Shown: positions 1 to 5,173, counted from the first letter of the stretch. The stretch: DNA of 5,323 bases from Pseudomonadota bacterium (GCA_017629415.1 JAGBXG010000247.1:1-5323), one strand, 5' to 3'. Program-made: numbers and translations. The notes: a model not told the origin generated them from the letters alone.

Positions 1-747
1 AAATGGACCGATTGGATGACGATGCGTCTGTCCTATGGACACGCATTTAAAGCACCTTCGCTGTATCAGCATTATATCGACAACCTGGACAACATTAATA
101 ACCCCGTCCTCAAACCCGAAGAACTCGAAAACGTCGAGCTCGCCTTCTTATTTACACCCACTTACAATCTTAAAATCCGTTTTGACAGCTTCTTTACATA
201 CATGACCGATCTCATCATCATGAGATATGATGAAAAATATGCAGATCCCTATATCGGAAAAGCCGGCCGTTATGTCGCAGAACAAAATATGGATGCCATC
301 ATCACAGGGTTTGAACTCAGTCTCGACAGTGCTTTGACTGAAAATTGGCATCTCTATGGACATTTCAATCTGTTATTCAGTATGCCATGGGGCGAAGAAA
401 AAGAAGGAAAGGAAATCCCTGACGACGCCCATTACCGCCTTGCACTGGGTGCCAGTTACATGAATCGCTATCTCACCGCAGACCTCGCCATGTTTATGAT
501 CATGGGGACTGATAAGACAAAATCAGCTTACACATGGCGTGATCAATATGCAGTGCCTTTCTATGCCATACTGCAACCGCAAGTCACTGTTGCCTTGCCG
601 GCAAACCTGGGATTGATGTTCCAAGCCTCATTCGCTTTTTCAGAAGGCATGGATAAATCACCAACCTGGAAATATTATTATGAAAAAGAAGGTATCCCCG
701 TTGACAGATATACCGGCATGATTTCACTCGTTTATCCCTATCAATAA
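1..747 (+). CDS. TonB-dependent outer-membrane receptor, C-terminal part (5' truncated by window edge)
   Basis: This is the C-terminal end of a TonB-dependent receptor, the 22-strand outer-membrane barrel that takes up chelated metals, cobalamin or similar ligands using TonB energy. The frame is open to the first base of the window, so the ATG at 16 is internal and the real start lies upstream; 248 residues are visible. The best evidence is the family motif near the fragment's start, YGHAFKAPSLYQHY followed by NNPVLKPEELENVEL, which corresponds to the conserved 'GFRAPS...NPDLKPE...E' segment of the barrel. After it come alternating aromatic/polar beta strands, for example IRFDSFFTYMTDLIIMR and GFELSLDSALTENWHLYG. 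The last strand ends in YPYQ, so the usual terminal Phe/Trp is replaced by aromatics just before the end. The plug domain and TonB box are not in view, so the substrate cannot be named. It converges on the feo genes and is probably a separate transcription unit. Iron-related cargo is only a guess from proximity. Confidence 0.9.
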   Translation, partial: KWTDWMTMRLSYGHAFKAPSLYQHYIDNLDNINNPVLKPEELENVELAFLFTPTYNLKIRFDSFFTYMTDLIIMRYDEKYADPYIGKAGRYVAEQNMDAIITGFELSLDSALTENWHLYGHFNLLFSMPWGEEKEGKEIPDDAHYRLALGASYMNRYLTADLAMFMIMGTDKTKSAYTWRDQYAVPFYAILQPQVTVALPANLGLMFQASFAFSEGMDKSPTWKYYYEKEGIPVDRYTGMISLVYPYQ

Positions 748-785
748 TCGCATCGCGAATAAGTTCTTTCCCAAAATTCATCCCT

Positions 786-814
786 AAAAAAAGCCCCGAA
801 AGGGGCTTGCTTTG
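786..814. terminator. Bidirectional intrinsic terminator between convergent units
   Basis: A perfect 7-bp stem, AAGCCCC (791-797) and GGGGCTT (802-808), closes a GAAA tetraloop. On the minus strand the hairpin is followed directly by seven T residues (complement of A786-A792, partly inside the stem), an ideal terminator for transcripts arriving from the feo genes. On the plus strand it is followed by the T-rich but interrupted run CTTGCTTTGTCTTT, which is weaker but would serve the receptor gene that ends at 747. Confidence 0.85.
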
Positions 815-857
815 TCTTTAAGACTAAGAACTGAATCATACCGGTTCGGGGCGTTGC

Positions 858-929
858 GGGGCTCCGGCCCCCCATCGGGGGTAGGCGCGTATTTGCAAAG
901 CAAATAGCGCCGAAGGGGGCTTGGCCCCC
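858..929. repeat. GC-rich compound palindrome (REP/BIME-like intergenic element)
   Basis: Three hairpins lie back to back. The first is GGGGC (858-862)/GCCCC (867-871) with loop TCCG; alternatively CCCCC (869-873) pairs with GGGGG (877-881). The second is a 12-bp stem, 884-896 with 900-911, loop AAA and one bulged G at 889, with an ATTTGC/GCAAAT core. The third is GGGGGC (915-920)/GCCCCC (924-929) with loop TTG. Its G/C runs differ sharply from the surrounding sequence. It sits between convergent genes, a typical place for REP-like elements. An open frame crosses it on the minus strand but looks like a by-product of the palindrome. Copy number in the genome cannot be judged from one window. 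Confidence 0.6.
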
Positions 930-979
930 CCTTGAATCTATCAATCGTATATTTTCAAACTGCCCCAAAACCTAAAGTC

Positions 980-1156
980 TCATTTCTTTTGACATGGTGT
1001 CTGACCATTCTTTGCAAAAGGACAATTTTCACAGGAATGGCCGCATGGACCCACCGTTTTATCACGAAACCGCCGTATTTTCTTTGCCGTATAATATCCA
1101 AGGTACAAGGCCGCAAGGCTGACGATCACGGCAACGATCATAAAATCGAGTGTCAT
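980..1156 (-). CDS. FeoB-associated Cys-rich membrane protein
   Basis: This is a 58-residue protein of the small 'FeoB-associated Cys-rich membrane protein' type often found directly downstream of feoB. Its molecular role is not well established; a part in iron handling or FeoB assembly at the inner membrane is assumed from context. Residues 5-22 form one hydrophobic helix (FMIVAVIVSLAALYLGYY), followed by a basic juxtamembrane patch (KKIRRFRDK, 25-33) that predicts a cytoplasmic C-terminus. Next comes a Cys cluster, C38-x3-C42-x2-C45-P with a further C55, suited to binding a metal or Fe-S centre. The frame continues upstream to 1300 into feoB, but the ATG at 1156 is preceded by AAGAGG with a 7-nt spacer and begins at the normal family N-terminus. 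It starts 44 nt after the feoB stop, so it is probably co-transcribed. Confidence 0.87.
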   Translation of the reverse strand: MTLDFMIVAVIVSLAALYLGYYTAKKIRRFRDKTVGPCGHSCENCPFAKNGQTPCQKK

Positions 1157-1163
1157 AAAGCAA

Positions 1164-1169
1164 CCTCTT
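1164..1169 (-). promoter_or_regulatory. Ribosome binding site of the FeoB-associated small gene
   Basis: On the minus strand this reads AAGAGG, 7 nt before the ATG at 1156. It decides the start of the 58-residue protein against the longer frame that overlaps feoB. Confidence 0.75.
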
Positions 1170-1177
1170 AAACTAAG

Positions 1178-1196
1178 CCCGAAGCACAACTTCGGG
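1178..1196 (-). other. Intercistronic hairpin between feoB and the small Cys-rich gene
   Basis: A perfect 7-bp inverted repeat, CCCGAAG (1178-1184) and CTTCGGG (1190-1196), has a 5-nt loop. It lies 4 nt after the feoB stop codon and about 9 nt before the next ribosome binding site. No T tract follows on the minus strand (CTTAGTTT), so full termination is unlikely. A role in 3'-end protection, processing or partial attenuation is possible. Confidence 0.5.
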
Positions 1197-1200
1197 GATA

Positions 1201-3402
1201 TTAACCAAGACCTAACAAAGACCCGATTTGTTGAATCAACACCGCAAGTATATATGCCCCTATGGTAAGACCGCCAAACTGTGCCAATGCATATTTCCAT
1301 GAGTTGGATTCACGTTTCATCACGGCAACAGTCGCCATACACGGCGCGGATATCAACAAGAAAATAATGAGACAAATGCCGGTCAGCGTCGAATATTCCT
1401 GCCGCAATGCACTGCGAAGATCCTCGCTGCTTTCATCCGTTTCACCCAAGGAATAGACAATTCCCATCTGCGCCACAAAGACTTCTTTTGCCGCAAAAGC
1501 CCCCAACAATGCCGTGGATATCTTCCAGTCAAAGCCCATCGGCTTCAGAACGGGTTCAATAAACTTACCTACGCGGCCAGCAGCGGAAAATTCGAGTTCT
1601 GCTTCAGCCACCCGACGAGCCACAAGTTCATCATAAGTCGGCGGTACATCTTCAGAAGATTCACATTCTGCCTGTGTTTCAGCTTCGGTTGCCTTGGGCA
1701 CCACAAGACGATTCTGGTATTTTGCCCAGGCCTCTGGATGTTCAACTTGAACTGCTTGCTCTGATGCCGTCTGAACGGCCTGCATTTCAGTGGCATCCAT
1801 CTTCGGATAAGCCGTCATTGCCCATAAAACAATCGAAACCGCCAAAATAATGGTGCCCGCTTTCTTCAAATAAAGCCAAGCACGCTCAACCATGTGCGTA
1901 AACGTCGCACGCAATGTCGGCATACGGTATGGCGGCAACTCCATGACAAAAGGTTCTTCCGTCCCTTTAAAAACAGTCTTGCGCAAACACCAGGCCGCCA
2001 AAAGTGCAACGAGCACACCAAAAAGATAAATCCCCATCATGGCTGGAGCCTGCCAGCTGGCCGGGAAAAACACAGGCACGAGCAATAACCAAATCGGAAG
2101 ACGGGCGCCACAACTCATTAACGGCAAAATAAACATCGTCGTCAGCCGCTCTTTTTCACCGGCAATCGTACGCGTGGCCATGATACCAGGAACCGTACAG
2201 CCAAACCCCGTAATCAAAGGAATAAAAGAACGTCCATGAAGCCCGACGCGATGCATCAGTTTGTCCATCAAAAAAGCACTGCGCGCCATGTATCCACAGT
2301 CTTCTAAAAAAGCCAAACCTAAAAATAAAATAAGAATGTTAGGAAGAAAAACAAGTACACCCCCAACACCACCGATAATACCATCTACAATCAGACTGCG
2401 TATTCCTTCATGAGCACTCAAAGCCCCGTTAATCCACTCAGACAATGCACCAAAACCCGCATCTATCCAATCCATCGGATAAGCGCCAAGGGTAAATGTT
2501 AACCAAAATAAAAAATATACAATGCCTAAAAAGATAGGAATACCCAGTATCGGATGGACAAGAACTTTATCAATTTTATCACTCATCGCACGCGCATCAG
2601 CACGTTGCTTTTCAATAATCACTTCTTTCAGCATGCCATCTACAAAACCATAATATTGTTCTGTCACATACTGACGAATATCCATTTTTGCATCGGCTTC
2701 AATATGAACACGCTCGTCTTTGGCCAGCTTAATCATTGCCGAACCATTTTCAGATTTACCAATATCTTCGACATATTTGGCATCATCCAAAATCAACTTC
2801 GTAGCAACCCAGTCCGAATGCTTAGAAAATTCGCCCGAAAGCTGAGCTTTAATCTTTCCAAGCGCTTCTGTCAGTGTATCGCCAAGACGAACATGAGAAC
2901 CAGGTGTTTGCCATTGAGAGGGATCACAAACTAACGCTTTCAGTTCATCCACGCCCTTTCCATGCGAAGCCACTGTTGGCAAAATCGGCATGCCCATCAG
3001 GCTTTTCATCACATCAAGATTCAATTGAAGACCTGCTTTCTCAGCTTCGTCCCACATATTCAGGCAAAGCACCATCGGCAGATTCAACTGCATCAGCTGC
3101 GCCACAAACAAAAGGCTTCTCGAAAGCGCACCAGCATCCACAACGGCTACAAGCAAATCAATCTTGCCGCTTAAAATTTCTTCCTGTGCAACGCGTTCTT
3201 CAGGCGAATGATAATTTAAAGAATAAGTGCCCGGTAAATCGATCACCGTGATACTGTCATCGCCATTCTTAAATTTCCCTTCACGCTTTTCAACCGTGAC
3301 ACCAGAATAGTTACCAACATGCTGATTCGAACCCGTCAACGCATTAAATAACGTTGTCTTTCCGCAGTTTGGATTTCCTGTTAAAGCAATGGTAATACTC
3401 AT
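1201..3402 (-). CDS. feoB: Ferrous iron transporter FeoB
   Basis: FeoB is the inner-membrane Fe(II) uptake protein, with a cytosolic G-protein domain fused to a polytopic membrane domain. The 733 residues are near the usual family length. G-domain motifs are complete: G1 GNPNCGKTT (9-17), G2 Thr36 in GVTVEK, G3 DLPG (55-58), G4 NMWD (115-118) and G5 around ASHGKG (145-150). A helical cytosolic domain covers about 170-275. The membrane part starts near 284 and contains both Gate regions, with GFGCTVPG (399-406), MSCGARLP (429-436) and SAPCMATVAVM (685-695); C402, C431 and C688 are the expected conserved cysteines. FAAKEV (636-641) is another signature. A charged, Glu-rich soluble segment of about 70 residues (533-605) precedes FSAAGRVGKFIEP. 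The start at 3402 puts the P-loop at the normal N-terminal position; the ribosome binding site is weak (AGG 8 nt upstream). The feoA gene is not adjacent but lies beyond the beta-barrel gene. Confidence 0.98.
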   Translation of the reverse strand: MSITIALTGNPNCGKTTLFNALTGSNQHVGNYSGVTVEKREGKFKNGDDSITVIDLPGTYSLNYHSPEERVAQEEILSGKIDLLVAVVDAGALSRSLLFVAQLMQLNLPMVLCLNMWDEAEKAGLQLNLDVMKSLMGMPILPTVASHGKGVDELKALVCDPSQWQTPGSHVRLGDTLTEALGKIKAQLSGEFSKHSDWVATKLILDDAKYVEDIGKSENGSAMIKLAKDERVHIEADAKMDIRQYVTEQYYGFVDGMLKEVIIEKQRADARAMSDKIDKVLVHPILGIPIFLGIVYFLFWLTFTLGAYPMDWIDAGFGALSEWINGALSAHEGIRSLIVDGIIGGVGGVLVFLPNILILFLGLAFLEDCGYMARSAFLMDKLMHRVGLHGRSFIPLITGFGCTVPGIMATRTIAGEKERLTTMFILPLMSCGARLPIWLLLVPVFFPASWQAPAMMGIYLFGVLVALLAAWCLRKTVFKGTEEPFVMELPPYRMPTLRATFTHMVERAWLYLKKAGTIILAVSIVLWAMTAYPKMDATEMQAVQTASEQAVQVEHPEAWAKYQNRLVVPKATEAETQAECESSEDVPPTYDELVARRVAEAELEFSAAGRVGKFIEPVLKPMGFDWKISTALLGAFAAKEVFVAQMGIVYSLGETDESSEDLRSALRQEYSTLTGICLIIFLLISAPCMATVAVMKRESNSWKYALAQFGGLTIGAYILAVLIQQIGSLLGLG

Positions 3403-3420
3403 CTCACAAACCTATTTAAA

Positions 3421-3441
3421 CTTTTGAACGTCTTTCAAAAG
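3421..3441 (-). promoter_or_regulatory. 8-bp inverted repeat in the feoB leader
   Basis: A perfect palindrome, CTTTTGAA (3421-3428) and TTCAAAAG (3434-3441), has a 5-nt centre and ends 18 nt before the feoB ATG. As RNA it would form a small A/U-rich stem just ahead of the weak ribosome binding site; as DNA it has the size of a dimeric repressor operator. No regulator is assigned. Confidence 0.45.
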
Positions 3442-3494
3442 ATACACCAAGCTCCGTTCATACATGAGCGTATTTCCAAAAAGATATCTCAGCA

Positions 3495-3527
3495 TTCTCG
3501 GCAAATATATTCATAACAAACCGAGAA
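3495..3527 (-). promoter_or_regulatory. Spaced inverted repeat upstream of feoB
   Basis: TTCTCGG (3495-3501) and CCGAGAA (3521-3527) are perfect complements around a 19-nt AT-rich centre. On the minus strand that centre contains TATATT (a possible -10 hexamer) without a convincing -35 partner. It could be a stem-loop in an omp-feoB transcript or an operator pair flanking a feoB promoter. The sequence does not decide between these. Confidence 0.35.
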
Positions 3528-3545
3528 ATATTTTCTTAAAAGATA

Positions 3546-3581
3546 CGGGCTATGCCGGCCTTTTGGGCCGCCATACGCCCG
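3546..3581 (-). terminator. Second hairpin downstream of the beta-barrel gene
   Basis: Arms 3546-3560 and 3566-3581 form a stem of about 14 bp (CGGGC/GCCCG, TATG/CATA, then CGGCC/GGCCG) with one bulge at 3576, one mismatch and a 5-nt loop. On the minus strand it is followed by TATCTTTT, a poor but T-rich tail. It may terminate or stabilise the upstream transcript while letting some readthrough reach feoB. Confidence 0.5.
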
Positions 3582-3586
3582 TTTTG

Positions 3587-3615
3587 CGGTGCGCTATATA
3601 TCTATACGCGCACCG
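3587..3615 (-). other. First hairpin downstream of the beta-barrel gene
   Basis: CGGTGCGC (3587-3594) pairs perfectly with GCGCACCG (3608-3615), and TATA/TATA extends the stem inside past one bulged C (12 bp in all, 4-nt loop). It begins 11 nt after the stop codon of the beta-barrel gene. On the minus strand the base is followed by CAAAA, not T residues, so 3'-end stabilisation fits better than intrinsic termination. Confidence 0.5.
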
Positions 3616-3626
3616 ATTGATATATA

Positions 3627-4394
3627 TTATTCGCTCGCTGCTTCACTTGAATCTTCGCTTGAACCACCGAAACCAAAGAGACCGCCAATGCTCAGAGCAG
3701 CACCAAAGGCATCCTCCTCAGAACCAATACTCGGAATATAGAAAGCCAATTCCGTTGTCAGCTCAAAATTATCTAAAAGCGCCACATTATAACCAATGCT
3801 CAAAGGATTGGATACAACAGCAAGTTCTGTGGCCATATTTTCAACTACAAAACCACCTTCAAGCAAGATTTGATGATCTTCAGCAATGGTAATATATGCG
3901 CCAAGCATGATATCCAGCGAAACATCTGCCCTGGCATCATTCGTTGCATAATACACCGGCAAACCCACACGTGCATAAAGCCCCATGAATTCCTGATCAG
4001 GCGCAAAATCGAAGTTAAATTCTACACTTGGCGTCCATGTATAACCATCGACTGTATTGATATCAAAATCCATCATGATATCAATATCAAAATAATCGCT
4101 ATCAAGCGGCGTATAAACCGAATAAATATCGAAACCAAAACTTGCACCTTCAAAAGACTCTTCAGTGCCCATATAAAAACCGGTTCCAATGGTCAGCTCA
4201 TCTAAAAGACCATAGCCAATACCAATTTCAGCACCAAAAGAAGGCTTTGCACCCGCATAAAGATTATCAAGTGTCAAAGCCGGCGCGATTTCCATCGTGC
4301 CCTTATCAAGCACTTCATTCGTGTCAACGGCAAAAGCTGTATTTGCAAAAAGACATGTTGCTGCGATCATCGTCGCGGTAAGAATTTTTTTCAT
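3627..4394 (-). CDS. Acidic outer-membrane beta-barrel protein in the feo cluster
   Basis: I do not recognise a named family. The 255-residue product starts with a classic Sec signal peptide (MKK, hydrophobic 4-19, cleavage after AFA at residue 22). The mature part is glycine- and aromatic-rich, with repeated alternating strands typical of small outer-membrane barrels: 85-94, 101-112, 121-130, 156-170 and 211-220. It is strikingly acidic: 41 Asp/Glu against 2 Lys and 2 Arg in the mature chain. In strand 101-112 (YFDIDIMMDFDI) the odd residues are mostly Asp and the even ones hydrophobic; 121-130, 156-170 and 211-220 keep the same parity. The C-terminus is a low-complexity acidic Ser tail (SSEDSSEAASE) after a GLFGFGG stretch. 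The start has AGGAG 4 nt upstream. It lies between feoA and feoB on the same strand, so a cation- or Fe(II)-conducting porin is a reasonable inference. A surface structural barrel or a merely adjacent gene are alternatives. Confidence 0.75.
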   Translation of the reverse strand: MKKILTATMIAATCLFANTAFAVDTNEVLDKGTMEIAPALTLDNLYAGAKPSFGAEIGIGYGLLDELTIGTGFYMGTEESFEGASFGFDIYSVYTPLDSDYFDIDIMMDFDINTVDGYTWTPSVEFNFDFAPDQEFMGLYARVGLPVYYATNDARADVSLDIMLGAYITIAEDHQILLEGGFVVENMATELAVVSNPLSIGYNVALLDNFELTTELAFYIPSIGSEEDAFGAALSIGGLFGFGGSSEDSSEAASE

Positions 4395-4495
4395 TTCACT
4401 CCTGTTAGAGGAAAAAGGGTTAATCCATTCAGGTTCTCAAACCTTTAAAAAACAATACTTTTTGTCACTTGCTTACAATTTTTATTTTTCAGCAC

Positions 4496-4512
4496 AAAAA
4501 GCGGCGCTTTTT
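4496..4512. other. AT-flanked palindrome between feoA and the beta-barrel gene
   Basis: AAAAAGC (4496-4502) and GCTTTTT (4506-4512) flank GGC. The stem carries T residues on the 3' side of both strands, so it resembles a weak bidirectional terminator, but only two G-C pairs support it. On the minus strand it could reduce readthrough from feoA into the next gene. Confidence 0.35.
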
Positions 4513-4550
4513 ACAAGAAAAAGTCACACGTGTCCATAAAAACCCATCAT

Positions 4551-4613
4551 CACCGGCTGTCCGCATCTCGGCTTCAGGAGAAGGAAAACAGCCCCGATAC
4601 CAAACAGCCGGCG
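4551..4613 (-). ncRNA. Possible structured RNA element between feoA and the beta-barrel gene
   Basis: A long-range stem joins CCGGCTGT (4553-4560) with ACAGCCGG (4604-4611), enclosing about 43 nt. The outer pair 4552/4612 is a G-U wobble as minus-strand RNA but an A-C mismatch as plus-strand RNA, and 4551/4613 pairs again; this favours the minus strand. The enclosed part can fold further, for example CTTC-TCCT-GAAG, or GGCT with AGCC. It begins about 50 nt after the feoA stop and lies about 155 nt before the next start codon. I could not match it to a known riboswitch consensus, so it may be a novel leader structure, a processing site or a chance hairpin. Confidence 0.4.
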
Positions 4614-4664
4614 TGAAGGGTAAATTCTTTATGACACAAACAAAAACTGCCAATATTTAAAGGA

Positions 4665-4901
4665 TTAAATCAATTCCACAATCACAGATTCAGCCTCTGC
4701 TTTGCGAAGCGCCAACTGGACTGTTCCTACCTTGACCCAAACCGGATCTCCCCCCAACGCACAACGCTCTTTCACAATCTCACAAGTCGGCAACACACCC
4801 ATGTCAAAAAGACGCTGGCGAATGATATCGCTGGCATTCACCGAACGCACAATCGCTCTTTTTCCCGTTTCGAGATGGTAAACATCAATCCTATTACCCA
4901 T
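4665..4901 (-). CDS. feoA: Ferrous iron transport protein FeoA
   Basis: FeoA is a small cytosolic SH3-like protein that partners FeoB and is thought to modulate Fe(II) uptake. The 78 residues match the family's usual 75-80. Recognisable features are an N-terminal strand and turn with GKRAIVRSV (13-21), the hallmark RLFDMGVLP segment (30-38, family form 'RL.elGi.pG'), the GDPV turn (51-54) and the C-terminal LALRKAEAESVIVEL (63-77). A GTG start at 4928 would add nine residues but has no ribosome binding site. The ATG at 4901 has AAGGG 8 nt upstream and gives the normal N-terminus, so I chose it. It is the first gene of the minus-strand feo group and has a likely promoter/operator region upstream, but 270 nt separate it from the next gene, so coupling to the rest may be loose. 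Confidence 0.93.
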   Translation of the reverse strand: MGNRIDVYHLETGKRAIVRSVNASDIIRQRLFDMGVLPTCEIVKERCALGGDPVWVKVGTVQLALRKAEAESVIVELI

Positions 4902-4944
4902 CGAGCTTTCCCTTTTTATCAGGCTCACGAAAAATCCATGAAAT

Positions 4945-4965
4945 CGCTGAAAGATTCACTCAGCG
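4945..4965 (-). other. Small hairpin in the feoA 5' untranslated region
   Basis: CGCTGA (4945-4950) and TCAGCG (4960-4965) form a perfect 6-bp stem with a 9-nt loop. It lies between the predicted transcription start (about 4977) and the feoA ribosome binding site. It could stabilise the mRNA 5' end; function is unknown. Confidence 0.35.
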
Positions 4966-4974
4966 TCCCCTTTC

Positions 4975-4992
4975 TGTTAGATATGTCTAACA
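4975..4992 (-). promoter_or_regulatory. Operator-like palindrome 1, overlapping the feoA -10 region
   Basis: TGTTAG (4975-4980) and CTAACA (4987-4992) flank a 6-nt centre whose end bases also pair (A...T). It shares the GTTAG-N6-CTAAC plan with palindrome 2. Because it covers the proposed -10 element, a bound protein would block RNA polymerase. The TTAG/CTAA arms recall DtxR/MntR-type sites more than Fur boxes, but the spacing differs from the classic DtxR box. Confidence 0.6.
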
Positions 4993-5012
4993 AACCTTAA
5001 ACAACCTGTCAA
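4984..5012 (-). promoter_or_regulatory. Predicted sigma70-type promoter of feoA
   Basis: On the minus strand a perfect -35 hexamer TTGACA (5012-5007) is followed after 17 nt by TAGACA (4989-4984). The -10 matches only three of six consensus bases but carries an upstream TG (TGTTAGACA), an extended -10 feature. Predicted transcription starts near 4977, giving a leader of about 75 nt before the feoA ATG at 4901. Confidence 0.6.
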
Positions 5013-5015
5013 ATC

Positions 5016-5041
5016 ATTTTGTTAGATAAGACTAACAAAAT
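5016..5041 (-). promoter_or_regulatory. Operator-like palindrome 2, just upstream of the feoA -35 box
   Basis: Two perfect 10-nt arms, ATTTTGTTAG (5016-5025) and CTAACAAAAT (5032-5041), flank the 6-nt centre ATAAGA. It ends 3 nt before the TTGACA hexamer. The inner GTTAG/CTAAC pair recurs in palindrome 1, with centres 45 nt apart, suggesting two sites for one dimeric regulator, probably metal-dependent given the genes controlled. Confidence 0.65.
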
Positions 5042-5092
5042 ACATCCCATGCCCTTTACCGGCTTTCTTCGTTAGCCTCCCCCCCTAAATCC

Positions 5093-5143
5093 CACGGCGT
5101 ACGCAAAGTCACAAATCGTTTACGAAGTGATATGTTGCGGGGA
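5093..5143. repeat. Direct repeat, copy A
   Basis: This 51-nt copy aligns without gaps to 5270-5320 at about 39 of 51 positions by eye. Conserved blocks include GTACGCAAA, TCACAAA and TTACGAAGTG. Many differences are transitions. It ends directly at the base of the terminator hairpin. Confidence 0.6.
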
Positions 5144-5145
5144 CG

Positions 5146-5173
5146 AAAAATGGGGGAGCGGGTCCCCATTTTT
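5146..5173. terminator. Strong bidirectional intrinsic terminator
   Basis: A perfect 10-bp stem, AAAAATGGGG (5146-5155) and CCCCATTTTT (5164-5173), has an 8-nt loop. The T runs sit at the 3' side of the stem on both strands. It faces transcripts entering from either side and would insulate the feoA promoter from a leftward gene beyond the right edge. Confidence 0.75.

Noticed and set aside
741..968. 75-codon open frame on the minus strand across the GC-rich palindrome
   Set aside because: The frame is kept open by G/C runs of the palindromic element and overlaps the receptor's end and the terminator. It has no ribosome binding site or domain character.
1157..1300. N-terminal extension of the small Cys-rich protein to 106 residues
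   Set aside because: The extension overlaps the end of feoB in another frame. The internal ATG at 1156 has a good ribosome binding site and gives the family-typical N-terminus.
2554..2934. 126-codon plus-strand frame inside feoB
   Set aside because: It lies antisense to a clear, conserved feoB coding region and shows no recognisable protein features, so it is a shadow frame.
3464..3892. 142-codon plus-strand frame over the feoB leader and the barrel gene
   Set aside because: It runs through two hairpins and antisense to a gene with a signal peptide and ribosome binding site. Its composition (rich in H, Q, R) is typical of antisense translation.
4344..4364. Lipobox in the barrel protein's signal peptide (Cys14)
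   Set aside because: The residues before Cys14 are I-A-A-T, with Thr at -1 and Ala at -3, which does not fit a lipobox. A signal peptidase I site (AFA, residues 20-22) follows.
4489..4566. 25-residue minus-strand frame as a leader peptide before the barrel gene
   Set aside because: Its ribosome binding site is poor, it starts inside the RNA stem-loop and ends in the AT palindrome, and its sequence gives no sign of an attenuator peptide.
4551..4613. Known riboswitch class (cobalamin, TPP, fluoride, Ni/Co, c-di-GMP)
   Set aside because: I compared conserved core strings from memory and none fits. A covariance search would be needed to be certain.
4902..4928. GTG start adding nine residues to FeoA
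   Set aside because: No ribosome binding site precedes the GTG. The ATG at 4901 has AAGGG at 8 nt and gives normal FeoA length.
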